Below the pieces are notes generated by a model. The model saw only the letters and a list, made by a program, of their open reading frames with translations. It was not told where the DNA came from and did not search any database. This document shows positions 35,944-45,335 of a stretch of DNA of 64,000 bases, in pieces. How positions within the stretch are numbered: the first letter of the stretch is position 1; each line of letters begins with the position of its first letter. Source of the stretch: Porphyrobacter sp. IPPAS B-1204 (GTDB lineage: Bacteria; Pseudomonadota; Alphaproteobacteria; Sphingomonadales; Sphingomonadaceae); the NCBI GenBank assembly GCA_003724185.1, contig RHGM01000003.1:1-64000 (forward strand), given 5' to 3'. Made by a program: the position numbers and the translations under genes.

Positions 35944-36578
35944 AGCGGCTCCTCGTCCCCACCCTGATCATGCTCGCCTGCAGCGCGCCTGCGGCAGCAA
36001 AGGACTATGGCCAGCACGGAACACTCTGGCCAGTGATCGAGCCCGATCTGCTCGAGCAGATCGAAGCGCGGCTCGGCCATCTCGAGGCAAGCGGTGAAAC
36101 CGCGCGCATCAATGAGCGTCTCAAGCAGCGCACGATCGCCCGGGTCAACCGGCCCGAGCCGGTCGCCGGGGTGACCCATGCCGCAAGCCTTCGCAGCTGG
36201 CAGCTCGATCCAACCATCAGCGCCGAGCGCGATATTGCCGACGAGAAAGGCCGGATCATCATTGCGGCCGGCACGCGGGTCAATCCGCTCGATACCGTGT
36301 CAATGCGCGCACCGCTGGTGTTCCTTGATGGCGACGATCCTGCGCAGCTCGCGTGGGCGAGCGCGCGATACGGCAAGACGAACGCCAAGCTGATCCTTGT
36401 GCGCGGCGCACCGCTCGCCCTCATGAAAGCGCGCCAACGCCGGTTCTATTTCGATCAGGGCGGCACACTGGTGAAGCACTTCGGCATCCGCGCTGTGCCC
36501 GCCGTGGTCGAGCAGCAGGGCCGTGTGCTCCGCATCACCGAAACACCGGTCAAAACCGGAGGTCGAGACCCATCATGA
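35940..36578 (+). CDS. traW: TraW, periplasmic pilus assembly protein
   Basis: The 212-residue protein starts at a GTG overlapping the peptidase stop. A signal peptide (LLVPTLIMLACSAPAAA) is followed by the family signature KDYGQHGTLWPVIEPDLLEQ. Further matches are REISAERDIADEKG-like sequence (LDPTISAERDIADEKG), VNPLD and FLDGDDPAQLAWA. It works with TraU and TrbC in the periplasm and is needed for pilus formation. It ends overlapping traU by four bases. Confidence 0.93.
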   Translation: MKRLLVPTLIMLACSAPAAAKDYGQHGTLWPVIEPDLLEQIEARLGHLEASGETARINERLKQRTIARVNRPEPVAGVTHAASLRSWQLDPTISAERDIADEKGRIIIAAGTRVNPLDTVSMRAPLVFLDGDDPAQLAWASARYGKTNAKLILVRGAPLALMKARQRRFYFDQGGTLVKHFGIRAVPAVVEQQGRVLRITETPVKTGGRDPS

Positions 36579-37591
36579 ACCAACAAAGCGTCATCTTAAG
36601 ATGGACTTGCACCGCACTCTTGATGTTGGCGATAAGCTCGCCGGCAAGTGCTGATGCGGGCCCGGGCAAATGCACCGGCAAGTTCGTCAACCCGATCACC
36701 GATATCTGCTGGTCGTGTCTCTTCCCGATCTCGGTGGGCAGTCTCAAGATCTGGCCCTCGAACCGCCCTGATCCCGACAACCCCAACCTGCCGGTGTGTC
36801 TGTGCGGGATCAGACCGGGGATCGCGATGGGCTTCTGGGAGCCGGTACGCCTCGCCGATGTCAGCATGAAGCCGTGGTGCTTCGTCAACCTTGGCGGGAT
36901 GAAAATCGACCCGGGCTTCGACATCGGATTCAAGACCATGGCCGGGCCTTCGGCTGTTGGCGGCGCCACACAGTACCATTCTCAGTGGCATGTCCACTGG
37001 TATGCCTACCCGCTGATCTACTGGATGGAGCTCGTCGCCGACTTCCTGTGCCTTGAGGCAGGCTCGGTCGACATTCTCTATGTCAGCGAGATCGATCCGC
37101 TGTGGCAGGACAGCGAGCTCACTGCGATTATCAATCCTGAAAGCGTGCTCTTCGCCAATCCGCTGGCGCTCGCGGCCTGCGCTGCCGACTGCTTTGCAGC
37201 CACATCGAAGCTCCCGGTCGATGACCTGTTCTGGTGCGCTGGCTGCCAGGGCACGATGTATCCCCTGAATGGCAATGTCTCGGCGACGATTGGCCATGTC
37301 CAGGCCTCGCGCCTCGCTCTGTCGCGCTTCTCCTACAAACTGCATCGCCAGCTCGTCGCCTGGGGCACGATGGGCAGTAAGGGATTGTGCGGCAAGTATC
37401 TCATGCCGGTGATGAGGAAGCAGCAATACCGCTTCCAGGCCACCAATCCCAATCCGCAGACCAAGGGCCGCTATGCCTGCGCGCCGATTGGCGCCTCCAC
37501 TACCTTCATGTCAGCAGGACAGGTCTACCCCGCCATCGGCGAGGATATGGGCTACCTGGTCTGGCGCAAACGGAACTGCTGCGCGCTATGA
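36575..37591 (+). CDS. traU: TraU, Cys-rich periplasmic transfer protein
   Basis: The 338-residue protein has a signal peptide (ALLMLAISSPASA) and the TraU signature GKFVNPITDICWSCLFPISV, followed by PVCLCG, GFWEPVRLADVSMKPWCFV and VSEIDPLWQDSELTAIINPE. Many Cys residues indicate disulfide folding, consistent with the DsbC-like protein encoded upstream. TraU is needed for DNA transfer more than for pilus formation in F. It ends VWRKRNCCAL, as in relatives. It overlaps trbC at ATGA. Confidence 0.95.
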   Translation: MNQQSVILRWTCTALLMLAISSPASADAGPGKCTGKFVNPITDICWSCLFPISVGSLKIWPSNRPDPDNPNLPVCLCGIRPGIAMGFWEPVRLADVSMKPWCFVNLGGMKIDPGFDIGFKTMAGPSAVGGATQYHSQWHVHWYAYPLIYWMELVADFLCLEAGSVDILYVSEIDPLWQDSELTAIINPESVLFANPLALAACAADCFAATSKLPVDDLFWCAGCQGTMYPLNGNVSATIGHVQASRLALSRFSYKLHRQLVAWGTMGSKGLCGKYLMPVMRKQQYRFQATNPNPQTKGRYACAPIGASTTFMSAGQVYPAIGEDMGYLVWRKRNCCAL

Positions 37592-38352
37592 GAAAGCCCT
37601 ACACCTTTCCTGTACTTACGTTTTTTGTAAGCCTTGCAGCCCTCGGGGGCGCGGCCGCGCAGACCCTTGAACCCGAGCTTGATCTCGCTGCCATTCGCGC
37701 ACGGGCGCAGAGTGACACAGGCGAAGCCGAGGCGCTGGCCGCGGCCGCCCGCACTCGGGCCAAGGCGGTAATGGACCAAGCGGATGCGGCTGCGCTCCAG
37801 GCTCAGGCGCATGGTCAGGATTATGCGCGGACAGCCCCAACTGCGACCCCCCAGCTATCGGACCCAATCTTCAATTTCGATCAGATGGTGGCCGCTGCCG
37901 GGACAGCGGCCAAAGGCAATCTGGGTGAGGCGCCGCGCTTCATTGCCTTTGCCTCACTGTCGATGCCGCCCGCCGCCTTGCGCGACATCATCGGCCGAGT
38001 GAATGCGGCGGGCGGCGTTGTCGCGCTGCGCGGCTTTCCATCAGGAAGCGCCAAGGTGCTGACCGAAGCGCTCAGCAGGGTTGCGCTGGATCAGGATCAA
38101 CTTGGCAGCGTCGGGATCGATCCCCGGCTGTTCCGGGCGTTCAACGTCACTGCCGTCCCAACCTATGTCGTCGCAAGCACCGACTTCGACCTGTGCGACG
38201 GGTTCGACTGCCAGACGCAAATCCCGCCGCATGACCGCCTCAGCGGCAACGTTACGGCCGATTTCGCGCTTGAAACGATCGCGCGGGGCGGCGGTCCTGC
38301 CGCGCGCATCGCGGCCCAGTATCTTGCTCGTCTCAAGGGTGCGGAGGAATGA
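37588..38352 (+). CDS. trbC: TrbC, F-type periplasmic pilus assembly protein
   Basis: The 254-residue protein has a signal peptide (TFFVSLAALGGAAAQ), an Ala-rich helical region, and the TrbC_Ftype domain from about residue 120 (FIAFASLSMPPAALRDIIGR, NAAGGVVALRGFP, and FNVTAVPTYVV). The domain resembles a thioredoxin fold without the active CxxC. TrbC acts with TraW. The start overlaps traU and the end overlaps traN by 4 bases each. Confidence 0.92.
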   Translation: MRKPYTFPVLTFFVSLAALGGAAAQTLEPELDLAAIRARAQSDTGEAEALAAAARTRAKAVMDQADAAALQAQAHGQDYARTAPTATPQLSDPIFNFDQMVAAAGTAAKGNLGEAPRFIAFASLSMPPAALRDIIGRVNAAGGVVALRGFPSGSAKVLTEALSRVALDQDQLGSVGIDPRLFRAFNVTAVPTYVVASTDFDLCDGFDCQTQIPPHDRLSGNVTADFALETIARGGGPAARIAAQYLARLKGAEE

Positions 38353-40082
38353 ACCGCGTCCTCGTCACAGGCTTTGCTGCCTTCAGCGTCTGGCTCGCGC
38401 CGGTTGCCCAGGCTCAGAATGTGCCACAAGACCCAGGCGGCACCGAAGCGGCCAAGGCTGACGGGAAGGCGTTCGGGCGCGAACAGGGGGCGGCTGCGCA
38501 AGGCGCCGCAACCACCCGTCCCGATGCGAGCCGCATTCCGAATTTCAGCCGCGACCCAGGCGAAGCACGCTATTTCGATGATCCGGCGCGCATGGAGCGC
38601 GAGGCAGCCAGTCAGGCGAATAGCCACAGCGGCTATCGCGCGATGCGCGAGTCCATGGATCGCCGCGCACGCTTTGCACCCCAGTATCTTGATGCCGTGA
38701 TCGCACGCAGCGATCTCATCAACACCGATCCGCTCGCCTTCACCAGCGGCATGAGCGTCAGCGGATCGCAGCGCCGCTGCGTCCCGCTACCCCCAGGGAG
38801 TGGGACCGGCTCGCGCTACATGGCAACCTGCAATGTCGGCTACACCGCAAGCGAGGAGACGCGCAGCTGTGCGATCCCGCTCAATGTCCAGGTCGAGACA
38901 GAGACGCGCTACATCTATTGGTGCAACGAATTCGGCTCTGGCGATCAGGAAATCTGCACACGGTTCGATGCTGCAGGATGCGAGCGCACGGGCTTTATCG
39001 AAGGTCCTTGCCTGCAATGGGCGGACTTCGGCGGCCCGCGCTTCTGTGCAGAGCCCGGAAACCCCATCAGCGTCATGTCCTGCCCCGCCCCGGTTTCAGG
39101 CGGCGAACTTCAGAACATCGTCGCGACGCGGAGCATCTCAACCAATCGCGACGATAGCCGGTGTGCCAGCCTCGCATCGGATACCAGCTGCCGCCAGACC
39201 ACCGAGGTCTGCAGCGATAACGATCCGGTCACCCGGATCATTGACGGCGTTGCCGTGACGCAGCCCTGCTGGGCGTGGGAGCGACAGTTCACCTGCGCGC
39301 AGTATGTCGAAGCTCAGGACTGCCAGACACTCGACACGACGCCGGGCTGCGCGCTGGTGGGCGAGGAATGCCTCTCGGGCGAACCGTGCCGCACCTGGGA
39401 GCGAGTCTATGACTGTCCGCTGCCCGATCAACCGGGCAGCCCCAACCAGTTCATCTGCGACGCAGATGTCTACTGCATCGACGGTTCGTGCGAGACGATC
39501 GCGCGCGAAGCCAATGACGAGTTCAAGGACGCCGTGGTCGCGCTCAATGCGATAGACCAGGCCCGCCGCGAGTTCGATCCCGACAACCTCAGCCTGTTCA
39601 AGGGCACTCGCAACACCTGTTCCTCCAAGGTCTTCGGCGTCCTCAATTGCTGCAAAGGCAAGGGATTTCCGCTTGTGCCGGGCATCCAGCTCCTCGTCAG
39701 CCTTGGCTGCAGCCGCGAGGAAATGCTCCTCCATGAACGCGATGCTCAGGGCCTGTGTGCGTACGTTGGCACCTATTGCTCGGACAGTTTTCTCGGCGTC
39801 TGCCTGACCAAGAAGAAGGTCTATTGCTGCTTTGAATCCAAGCTCTCGCGGATCCTGCAGGAGCAGGGGCGTAGGCAGCTGAACAAGCCCTGGGCCAAGC
39901 CCAAGACCGAGCAATGCCGCGGCTTCACCCTCGAGGAATTCTCGCGGCTCGACCTCAGCCAGATGGATTTTAGCGAGGTCTATGCCGAGTTCACCGACGC
40001 GGCCCGCCTGCCCGACGAGCTCGCGGTCGCGACCGATCTCCAGCAAAAAATCGAGGACTACTATGCCCGTGCCACCAACTAG
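38349..40082 (+). CDS. traN: TraN, Cys-rich outer-membrane mating-pair stabilisation protein
   Basis: The 577-residue protein has a signal peptide (LVTGFAAFSVWLAPVAQA) and more than 40 Cys, including repeated short modules such as CWAWERQFTCAQYVEAQDC and CRTWERVYDCPL. The C-terminal part has GVLNCCKGKGF, CAYVGTYCSDSFLGVC and KKKVYCCFESKLSRILQEQ, the conserved TraN end. TraN sits at the cell surface and contacts the recipient's outer membrane. The variable middle would set recipient specificity. It overlaps traF by 20 bases. Confidence 0.95.
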   Translation: MNRVLVTGFAAFSVWLAPVAQAQNVPQDPGGTEAAKADGKAFGREQGAAAQGAATTRPDASRIPNFSRDPGEARYFDDPARMEREAASQANSHSGYRAMRESMDRRARFAPQYLDAVIARSDLINTDPLAFTSGMSVSGSQRRCVPLPPGSGTGSRYMATCNVGYTASEETRSCAIPLNVQVETETRYIYWCNEFGSGDQEICTRFDAAGCERTGFIEGPCLQWADFGGPRFCAEPGNPISVMSCPAPVSGGELQNIVATRSISTNRDDSRCASLASDTSCRQTTEVCSDNDPVTRIIDGVAVTQPCWAWERQFTCAQYVEAQDCQTLDTTPGCALVGEECLSGEPCRTWERVYDCPLPDQPGSPNQFICDADVYCIDGSCETIAREANDEFKDAVVALNAIDQARREFDPDNLSLFKGTRNTCSSKVFGVLNCCKGKGFPLVPGIQLLVSLGCSREEMLLHERDAQGLCAYVGTYCSDSFLGVCLTKKKVYCCFESKLSRILQEQGRRQLNKPWAKPKTEQCRGFTLEEFSRLDLSQMDFSEVYAEFTDAARLPDELAVATDLQQKIEDYYARATN

Positions 40083-40893
40083 GGCCGCCGCGCGCGCGCT
40101 CGCAACCTATCTTGGCACCCTTGCCTGCCTGGGTGCCCATCACGCCCCTACGCAAGCACAGGAGCAGCCCACATCCGAGAATGTCGAGGTGCAGGACAGT
40201 TTCTACTGCGAGGAGCGTAAGCTCGGATACTGGTTCTACTGCACCCGGCCAAAGCCGACAGAGCAGACGGCGCCGACGGCCGCTCCAAGTGCGACAAGCC
40301 AGCTCGATGCGATCACCACGACCCTGCGCGAGCTGAAGGCGAAAGCCATTCTCGAGCCGACCCCGGCGAATGTGACCGCCTATATTCGCTTCCAGCGCGA
40401 GCAGCTCGATCGTGCCTCACTGTTCAGCGATGTCTGGCAGCGGGCGATCTGGCAGGATCCGGATCTCGACTATACGCTGCAGCGGCCGGTCTCGACGCTC
40501 GGCAAGCGCCAATGGCAGGACAGCCGCAGCGCCGAACGCGATGCGGCGATGACGCAGCTCTCGCAGCGCTACGGGCTGTTCTACTTCTTTGCCCAAAGCT
40601 GCGCTGCCTGCGAGGTGATGTCGCCCATCGTTCAGGGCGTGGCATCGCGCTGGAAGATCACCGTACGGGCGATCTCCACCGACGGCGGGCCTTCGCGGCA
40701 CTTCCCGGGCTACACGGTCGAGACCAATCAGCGCACCCGCATGGGGCTGGAGCCGAAGATCACGCCCGCCGTGGTCCTCTGGGACGCCCTCAAAAACCAA
40801 CCCATCCCGATCGGCTACGGCGTGATGAGCGCTGATGAGCTCCAGGATCGCATTTTCCTCCTCACCTCAAAGGAAGCCGGACGTGACTACTGA
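40063..40893 (+). CDS. traF: TraF, thioredoxin-fold pilus assembly protein with a CxxC motif
   Basis: The 276-residue protein has a signal peptide (ATYLGTLACLGAHHAPTQA), then FYCEERKLGYWFYC and the TraF domain with LFYFFAQSCAACEVMSPIVQ and ITPAVVLWD. The CAAC at about residues 180-183 is in the position of a thioredoxin active site. F plasmid TraF lacks a working CxxC, so this version may be redox-active and assist disulfide formation in TraN, TraU and TraH. GAGG lies upstream of the ATG at 40063. Confidence 0.92.
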   Translation: MPVPPTRAAARALATYLGTLACLGAHHAPTQAQEQPTSENVEVQDSFYCEERKLGYWFYCTRPKPTEQTAPTAAPSATSQLDAITTTLRELKAKAILEPTPANVTAYIRFQREQLDRASLFSDVWQRAIWQDPDLDYTLQRPVSTLGKRQWQDSRSAERDAAMTQLSQRYGLFYFFAQSCAACEVMSPIVQGVASRWKITVRAISTDGGPSRHFPGYTVETNQRTRMGLEPKITPAVVLWDALKNQPIPIGYGVMSADELQDRIFLLTSKEAGRDY

Positions 40894-42376
40894 TCCATCG
40901 CGCCAAAAGCTCAGCACCCGCCCCGTCCAAGAGCAACGCCGAGCGTTGACCGCAAAGCGCATCATGGCCAGCGTCCTCGCCGTGACGCTTCCGCTGTCCA
41001 GCGTCTCGGCTGATGTGGGAAGCTCGATGGATTCCTTCCTCAACGATGTTGGTGGCGCTGCCAATGTGACGGGGCCGACGGCGTTCGAGGGACAGTCGGC
41101 AGGCTATTACAGCCTCGGCAATGTCTGGACGCGCTTCCCGCAGAAGACGACCAACATCGCCAATCTGCAGCTGCCGCGCGCGCGGGCTGGCTGCGGCGGC
41201 ATCGACATCTTCGCCGGGTCCTTCAGCTTCATTAACGCGAGCGAGATCGTCGCAATGATGAAGGCGGTCGCCAACAACGCGGTTGGCTTCGCCTTCAGCC
41301 TCGCAATCGACACGGTTTGCCCTGAGTGTTCGAAGATCATGCAGGAGTTCAGCCAGAAGGCGCAGCTCATGAACAACCTCAACATCAACTCCTGCGAAAT
41401 GGCGCAAGGGTTGGTCGGCGGCATCTGGCCCAAGGGCGATCTGGCCGACAAGGCCGTCTGCGAGGCGATCGGCAACGCGGAAGGCATTTTCACCGACTAT
41501 GCCGCTGCCAAGCATGGCTGTGGCACCAGGGGCCAGCGCACCAGCACCACGGCGCAGGGGGCGGGCAAGTATGACGACGTCAATCCGGGCGTGGCGCGCA
41601 ACTACACCTGGACGATCCTCAAGAAGTCCGCGTTCTTCTCACCGGGCGGCAACTTCGACCGCGAACTCGCTGAATATGCGATGACTCTGCTTGGCACGAT
41701 CATCTATGTGCCGCCAACCGATGACCAGCCGGGCAAGTTCATTCCGATCGCGGGCGAAGCCTCGTCGACGCTGGTCACCTCGCTGCTCGATGGCACGAGC
41801 GGCAGCAATGTCCTGATCTATGACTGCGACGAGCCGGACAAATGCCTTGATCCAGGCTTCAAGCCGCTCAGCCTTCCTGCATCGAAGGCGCTGCGTCCGA
41901 GAGTATCGGCGCTGATCGCCGGAATGGTCGACGCGATCCGCGAGGATACGCCGATCACCGAGGCGCAAAAGGAGCTCCTGCAGGTCTCCTCGATCCCGCT
42001 CTACAAGATCCTGACTGTTCAGGCGGCCTATGGCCGGGGCATGCCGACCGATGACCGCGAGACCCTCGCTGAAATTGCAAGCGTCGACCTCTTGTTCGCG
42101 GTGCTTGACCGGATTGTCAGCGAGGCGGGCCGGTCGATGTCGAGCTTCATTGGCGCTGACGAGGCCAAGATCGCGATGTGGCAGGGTCAGGTGAATGTCG
42201 TGCGCCAGACGCTGGCGGACCGGCAGGCTAACACGCTCCTCAAGGTCGGCGCGATCATGCAGATCATCGAGAAAACCGCCTTCATCGAGAATGTGCTGGC
42301 CGCCTCGATGTCGCCGGGCATGGCGGCCTCGCTCGACTGGTCGCGCGGCGTCCAGACGCGCGCCCTTACCCAATAA
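40883..42376 (+). CDS. traH: TraH, periplasmic pilus assembly protein
   Basis: The 497-residue protein starts at GTG 40883, preceded by AAGGAAG and overlapping traF by 11 bases. It has a signal peptide (MASVLAVTLPLSSVSADV) and the TraH signature ARAGCGGIDIFAGSFSFINA, then TVCPECSKIMQEFSQKAQLM and NINSCEMAQGLVGGIWP. TraH is needed for pilus outgrowth and interacts with TraF, TraU and TraW. Length and motifs are standard. Confidence 0.95.
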   Translation: MTTDPSRQKLSTRPVQEQRRALTAKRIMASVLAVTLPLSSVSADVGSSMDSFLNDVGGAANVTGPTAFEGQSAGYYSLGNVWTRFPQKTTNIANLQLPRARAGCGGIDIFAGSFSFINASEIVAMMKAVANNAVGFAFSLAIDTVCPECSKIMQEFSQKAQLMNNLNINSCEMAQGLVGGIWPKGDLADKAVCEAIGNAEGIFTDYAAAKHGCGTRGQRTSTTAQGAGKYDDVNPGVARNYTWTILKKSAFFSPGGNFDRELAEYAMTLLGTIIYVPPTDDQPGKFIPIAGEASSTLVTSLLDGTSGSNVLIYDCDEPDKCLDPGFKPLSLPASKALRPRVSALIAGMVDAIREDTPITEAQKELLQVSSIPLYKILTVQAAYGRGMPTDDRETLAEIASVDLLFAVLDRIVSEAGRSMSSFIGADEAKIAMWQGQVNVVRQTLADRQANTLLKVGAIMQIIEKTAFIENVLAASMSPGMAASLDWSRGVQTRALTQ

Positions 42377-42405
42377 CCCCACTGACGAGCCGAAAGCGCA
42401 GCACA

Positions 42406-45108
42406 ATGGTTGAGATTTTCACGGTCGGCGGCGGCGACTATCTCGTGAATGTCTTTCAGGCGGTCGCTGCCTGGACGGGCAACGGCGGCTACAAGAGCCT
42501 GCTTCAGGTCGTGATGGTGATGGCGCTTGCTCTGTCGGCGATCACGCTGGCCTTCAATCAGGACTGGCGCGCATGGATCAACTGGTTCCTGGGCGCGACG
42601 CTGATCTACTCCTGCCTGATGGTGCCGCGGCTCGATGTGCGGGTCACCGATCGCCTCAATCCCAGCCTCGCGCCAGCCGCTGTCAGCAATGTGCCGCTCG
42701 GTCTTGCGCTAATGGCAAGCTTCACCAGCCAGGTGGGCGATTATCTCACCGGCTCGGCCGAGGTGGTGTTCGGCCTGCCGGGCGATCTCAACTATTCGAA
42801 GAACGGCATGATTTACGGCGCGCGTCTGTATGATGCGACGCGGTCCTTGCGGATTTCTGATCCTGAATTTGCCGCCAATCTGGACGAGCATTTCCGGCAA
42901 TGCGTCTTCTACGATGTGCTGCTGGGCCGCTACTCAATGAAGGAACTGGCCGAGAGCGGCGACATCTGGGCCACCATTGCGCCCGGCAGCCAGGCACGGG
43001 CGCAGCGCTTCCTCATGCGCGATGCGAGTTCGGGCGAGGTAATCTCGGACATCGTCACCTGCCGCGAAGCTTACGGCGCGCTCAATGGCCATTGGGCGAG
43101 CCTCGTCGACAGCATGGGCACGGTATTCGGGCGGCAGCTCTATCCCAATCAGACCGCGGCGCTCGCCAAGGCCAAGCTGTTTGCCGACCTGCCTGTCGCC
43201 TACCAGTACCTCACCGGGGTGTCAGCAAACGCCACGGATATCTTCAAACAGACACTTACCATCAACGCCATGAGTCAGGCGATGCATTCCATGTCAGCGG
43301 CAACCGGTGCCGGGAATGTCGATGTCTATGCGCAGACGCGCGCCGACATTCAGACCGAACGTACCTATGGCTCGATTGCGAGCAACGCGATGAAATGGGT
43401 GCCGCTGCTCAACATCGTGCTGACGGTGCTGTTCTACGCGCTGTTTCCGGTCCTTTTCCCGCTGTTCCTGATGCCGAAGACCGGGCCGATGGCACTGAAG
43501 GGATATGTCACCGGCTTCTTCTACCTTGCCGCCTGGGGCCCCCTGTTCGTCATTTTGCACATGATGCTGATGTACAAGGGCTCAGCCGAAATGACGGCGG
43601 CGACGGGCGCGAACGGTCTAAGCCTTGCCAGCTTCACCGGAATGGCTGACGTCAACAGCGATATCGGCCTTCTGGCGGGATACCTGATCGCCTCAGTCCC
43701 TTTCCTCGCTGGCGGTGTTGCGAGGGGCGCCATGGCGATCTCGCATCAGGCGACGAGCTATCTCAATCCCAGCCAGAATGCGGCGGAGGAAGCTGCCCGC
43801 GAGGCGAGCACCGGCAATGTCTCGCTCGGCAATACCAGCTTCGAGAACTCGAGCGTCATGACGCGTCAGTTCGCACAAGGAACGGTAGCCCCAAGCTTCA
43901 CCTATGGCGCACAGCAGACCCGCACGGTTAGCGATAGCGGCGCGGTCACCACGAGCTTCGGCCAAGCGAGTTACGATCAGCTGCCGACTTCGAGCTACCC
44001 TTTTACTCCGACGCTGGGGCAGGAGTTCACATCGCGGCTGTCGACGATGGCATCGCAGGCTCGTGCCAACAGCGAAAGTTATGCCAACGTCGCAGCGGAA
44101 TCGACGAGCAGTGCGGTGAGCAGGTTCCGCGAGCTCAGAGACCAGTTCAGCAAAGGTAATTCCTTTGAGAGCGCCAGCGGCACCTCGAACTCCGACAGTA
44201 TCCAGACCGCTTTCAGTGAAGTCGATCAGGCCTCGACCAATCTGCAGCGGCAGTTCGGACTTTCGCGCCGAGCGGCGGATGACATCTCTACCGCCTGGTT
44301 CCTTGGTGGCGAGGCGGGAGCCAAAGCTGGCCTGTCAAACGGGGTGCTTTCTGGGAGCATAGGCGCAAAGGGCGGTGGGACACGGACCTGGACCGACAGT
44401 GATATCGGCATAGCATCGGAGGATCGTTCGCGAATTTTCGGGAGCCTGTCTCAAATGTCGGATAGCCGAAATTGGTCGAACACCCGCGACGGCTTCGTCC
44501 GGTCCGTCAGTACCTCGTCTAGCTCGTCAGTCTCGAGCACAGCGAGCGGCTTGAATGCCTCTGTGACAGAGGCGCAAAGCTACACCGTAGAGGCACGCCG
44601 GGCTGAGGAGCTTGCCAATCGCCTCGAAAGCCAAGCATCGTTCTTCGAAGGCGACAGCGCAGCGGGCAACCTCAACCTATCGCAAGCCTATAGAGACTGG
44701 GGCTTGGCCGAGATCGAAGGCAATCGCGATTTCTACGGCACCGCGCGGTTCGACGACATCGCTTTCCAGCTAAGCTCGGAAGGCCAGGCACTGCAGGGCA
44801 AATTCATCGGAAGCTACGCCGAGCAACTTCGCGACGGAATTGAAAATCGCCTTGTTCTACTCGCAGGTCAGTCCGTTTCTCGCCCTTTGATATCTGGTCC
44901 AAGCTCCGTACGCGGGCGCGCGCAAATCGGCGGGGGAGTATCAGCGGACGTCCCCCAGGTGGACACAGTTACCATCCAAGATGAGGTACAGCGAGCTCAA
45001 GCTGGCGGTCGCCAGACTATAGGCGGATCGAAATCGCGCCTGGACGCTGTCACCAAGGGCGCCAAGGGCGCGAGTGCAGAGGCAGCGGATGATGTAAAGC
45101 AGTGGTGA
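42406..45108 (+). CDS. traG: TraG, pilus assembly and mating-pair stabilisation membrane protein
   Basis: The 900-residue protein has several membrane segments in the N-terminal half (LLQVVMVMALALSAITLAF, INWFLGATLIYSCLMV, LLNIVLTVLFYALFPVLFPL and YVTGFFYLAAWGPLFVILHM) and a long Ser/Gln-rich periplasmic C-terminal half. The N-terminal part serves pilus assembly. The C-terminal part stabilises mating pairs and, in F-like systems, is the target of entry exclusion. It starts 30 bases after traH and is the last tra gene here. No entry-exclusion gene of the TraS type follows directly, unless the small minus-strand gene at 45117 serves this. Confidence 0.93.
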   Translation: MVEIFTVGGGDYLVNVFQAVAAWTGNGGYKSLLQVVMVMALALSAITLAFNQDWRAWINWFLGATLIYSCLMVPRLDVRVTDRLNPSLAPAAVSNVPLGLALMASFTSQVGDYLTGSAEVVFGLPGDLNYSKNGMIYGARLYDATRSLRISDPEFAANLDEHFRQCVFYDVLLGRYSMKELAESGDIWATIAPGSQARAQRFLMRDASSGEVISDIVTCREAYGALNGHWASLVDSMGTVFGRQLYPNQTAALAKAKLFADLPVAYQYLTGVSANATDIFKQTLTINAMSQAMHSMSAATGAGNVDVYAQTRADIQTERTYGSIASNAMKWVPLLNIVLTVLFYALFPVLFPLFLMPKTGPMALKGYVTGFFYLAAWGPLFVILHMMLMYKGSAEMTAATGANGLSLASFTGMADVNSDIGLLAGYLIASVPFLAGGVARGAMAISHQATSYLNPSQNAAEEAAREASTGNVSLGNTSFENSSVMTRQFAQGTVAPSFTYGAQQTRTVSDSGAVTTSFGQASYDQLPTSSYPFTPTLGQEFTSRLSTMASQARANSESYANVAAESTSSAVSRFRELRDQFSKGNSFESASGTSNSDSIQTAFSEVDQASTNLQRQFGLSRRAADDISTAWFLGGEAGAKAGLSNGVLSGSIGAKGGGTRTWTDSDIGIASEDRSRIFGSLSQMSDSRNWSNTRDGFVRSVSTSSSSSVSSTASGLNASVTEAQSYTVEARRAEELANRLESQASFFEGDSAAGNLNLSQAYRDWGLAEIEGNRDFYGTARFDDIAFQLSSEGQALQGKFIGSYAEQLRDGIENRLVLLAGQSVSRPLISGPSSVRGRAQIGGGVSADVPQVDTVTIQDEVQRAQAGGRQTIGGSKSRLDAVTKGAKGASAEAADDVKQW

Positions 45109-45131
45109 TGTTCGGATCACCACAGTCCGAA
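45102..45131. terminator. Overlapping hairpins at the traG end
   Basis: gtggtgat (45102-45109) pairs perfectly with atcaccac (45116-45123) over a 6-base loop. ttcgga (45111-45116) pairs with tccgaa (45126-45131) over a 9-base loop. The two stems share bases and cannot form together. They lie where traG and the minus-strand small gene converge; the first stem spans the traG stop codon. No T tract follows, so this could be a bidirectional terminator that does not depend on a U-run, or an RNA-stability element. Confidence 0.5.
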
Positions 45132-45335
45132 TGACGCGCCTGCCAAAAAAGCGAACACTGCAACGATGAGGGCAACGCCTAGTATCGTCAGCTTGCGTCC
45201 CCAAGGATCGGCCCAAGATTTCTTGACCCGATACTCCATCAGCCGGTTGTCACGGATTGCCTGATCGATCTCGGACAGCCCATCCCACTTGCGGGTTTCG
45301 CGAGCTTTGGAGCTTTCGTTATCGAAATTGGTCAT
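45117..45335 (-). CDS. Small single-span membrane protein
   Basis: The 72-residue protein has a charged N-terminal part (KARETRKWDGLSEIDQAIRD) and one C-terminal membrane helix (LTILGVALIVAVFAFLAGAS). The ATG at 45335 follows a weak upstream site. It is convergent with traG and is probably expressed alone. The layout would suit an entry-exclusion or small regulatory membrane protein, but I do not recognise the family. Confidence 0.65.
   Translation of the reverse strand: MTNFDNESSKARETRKWDGLSEIDQAIRDNRLMEYRVKKSWADPWGRKLTILGVALIVAVFAFLAGASFGLW

Noticed and set aside
36596..37426. Minus-strand 276-codon open frame opposite traU
   Set aside because: It is antisense to the TraU signature region; no independent support.
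39138..40046. Minus-strand 302-codon open frame opposite traN
   Set aside because: It is a shadow of GC-rich coding sequence. TraN on the plus strand has clear family motifs and operon overlaps.
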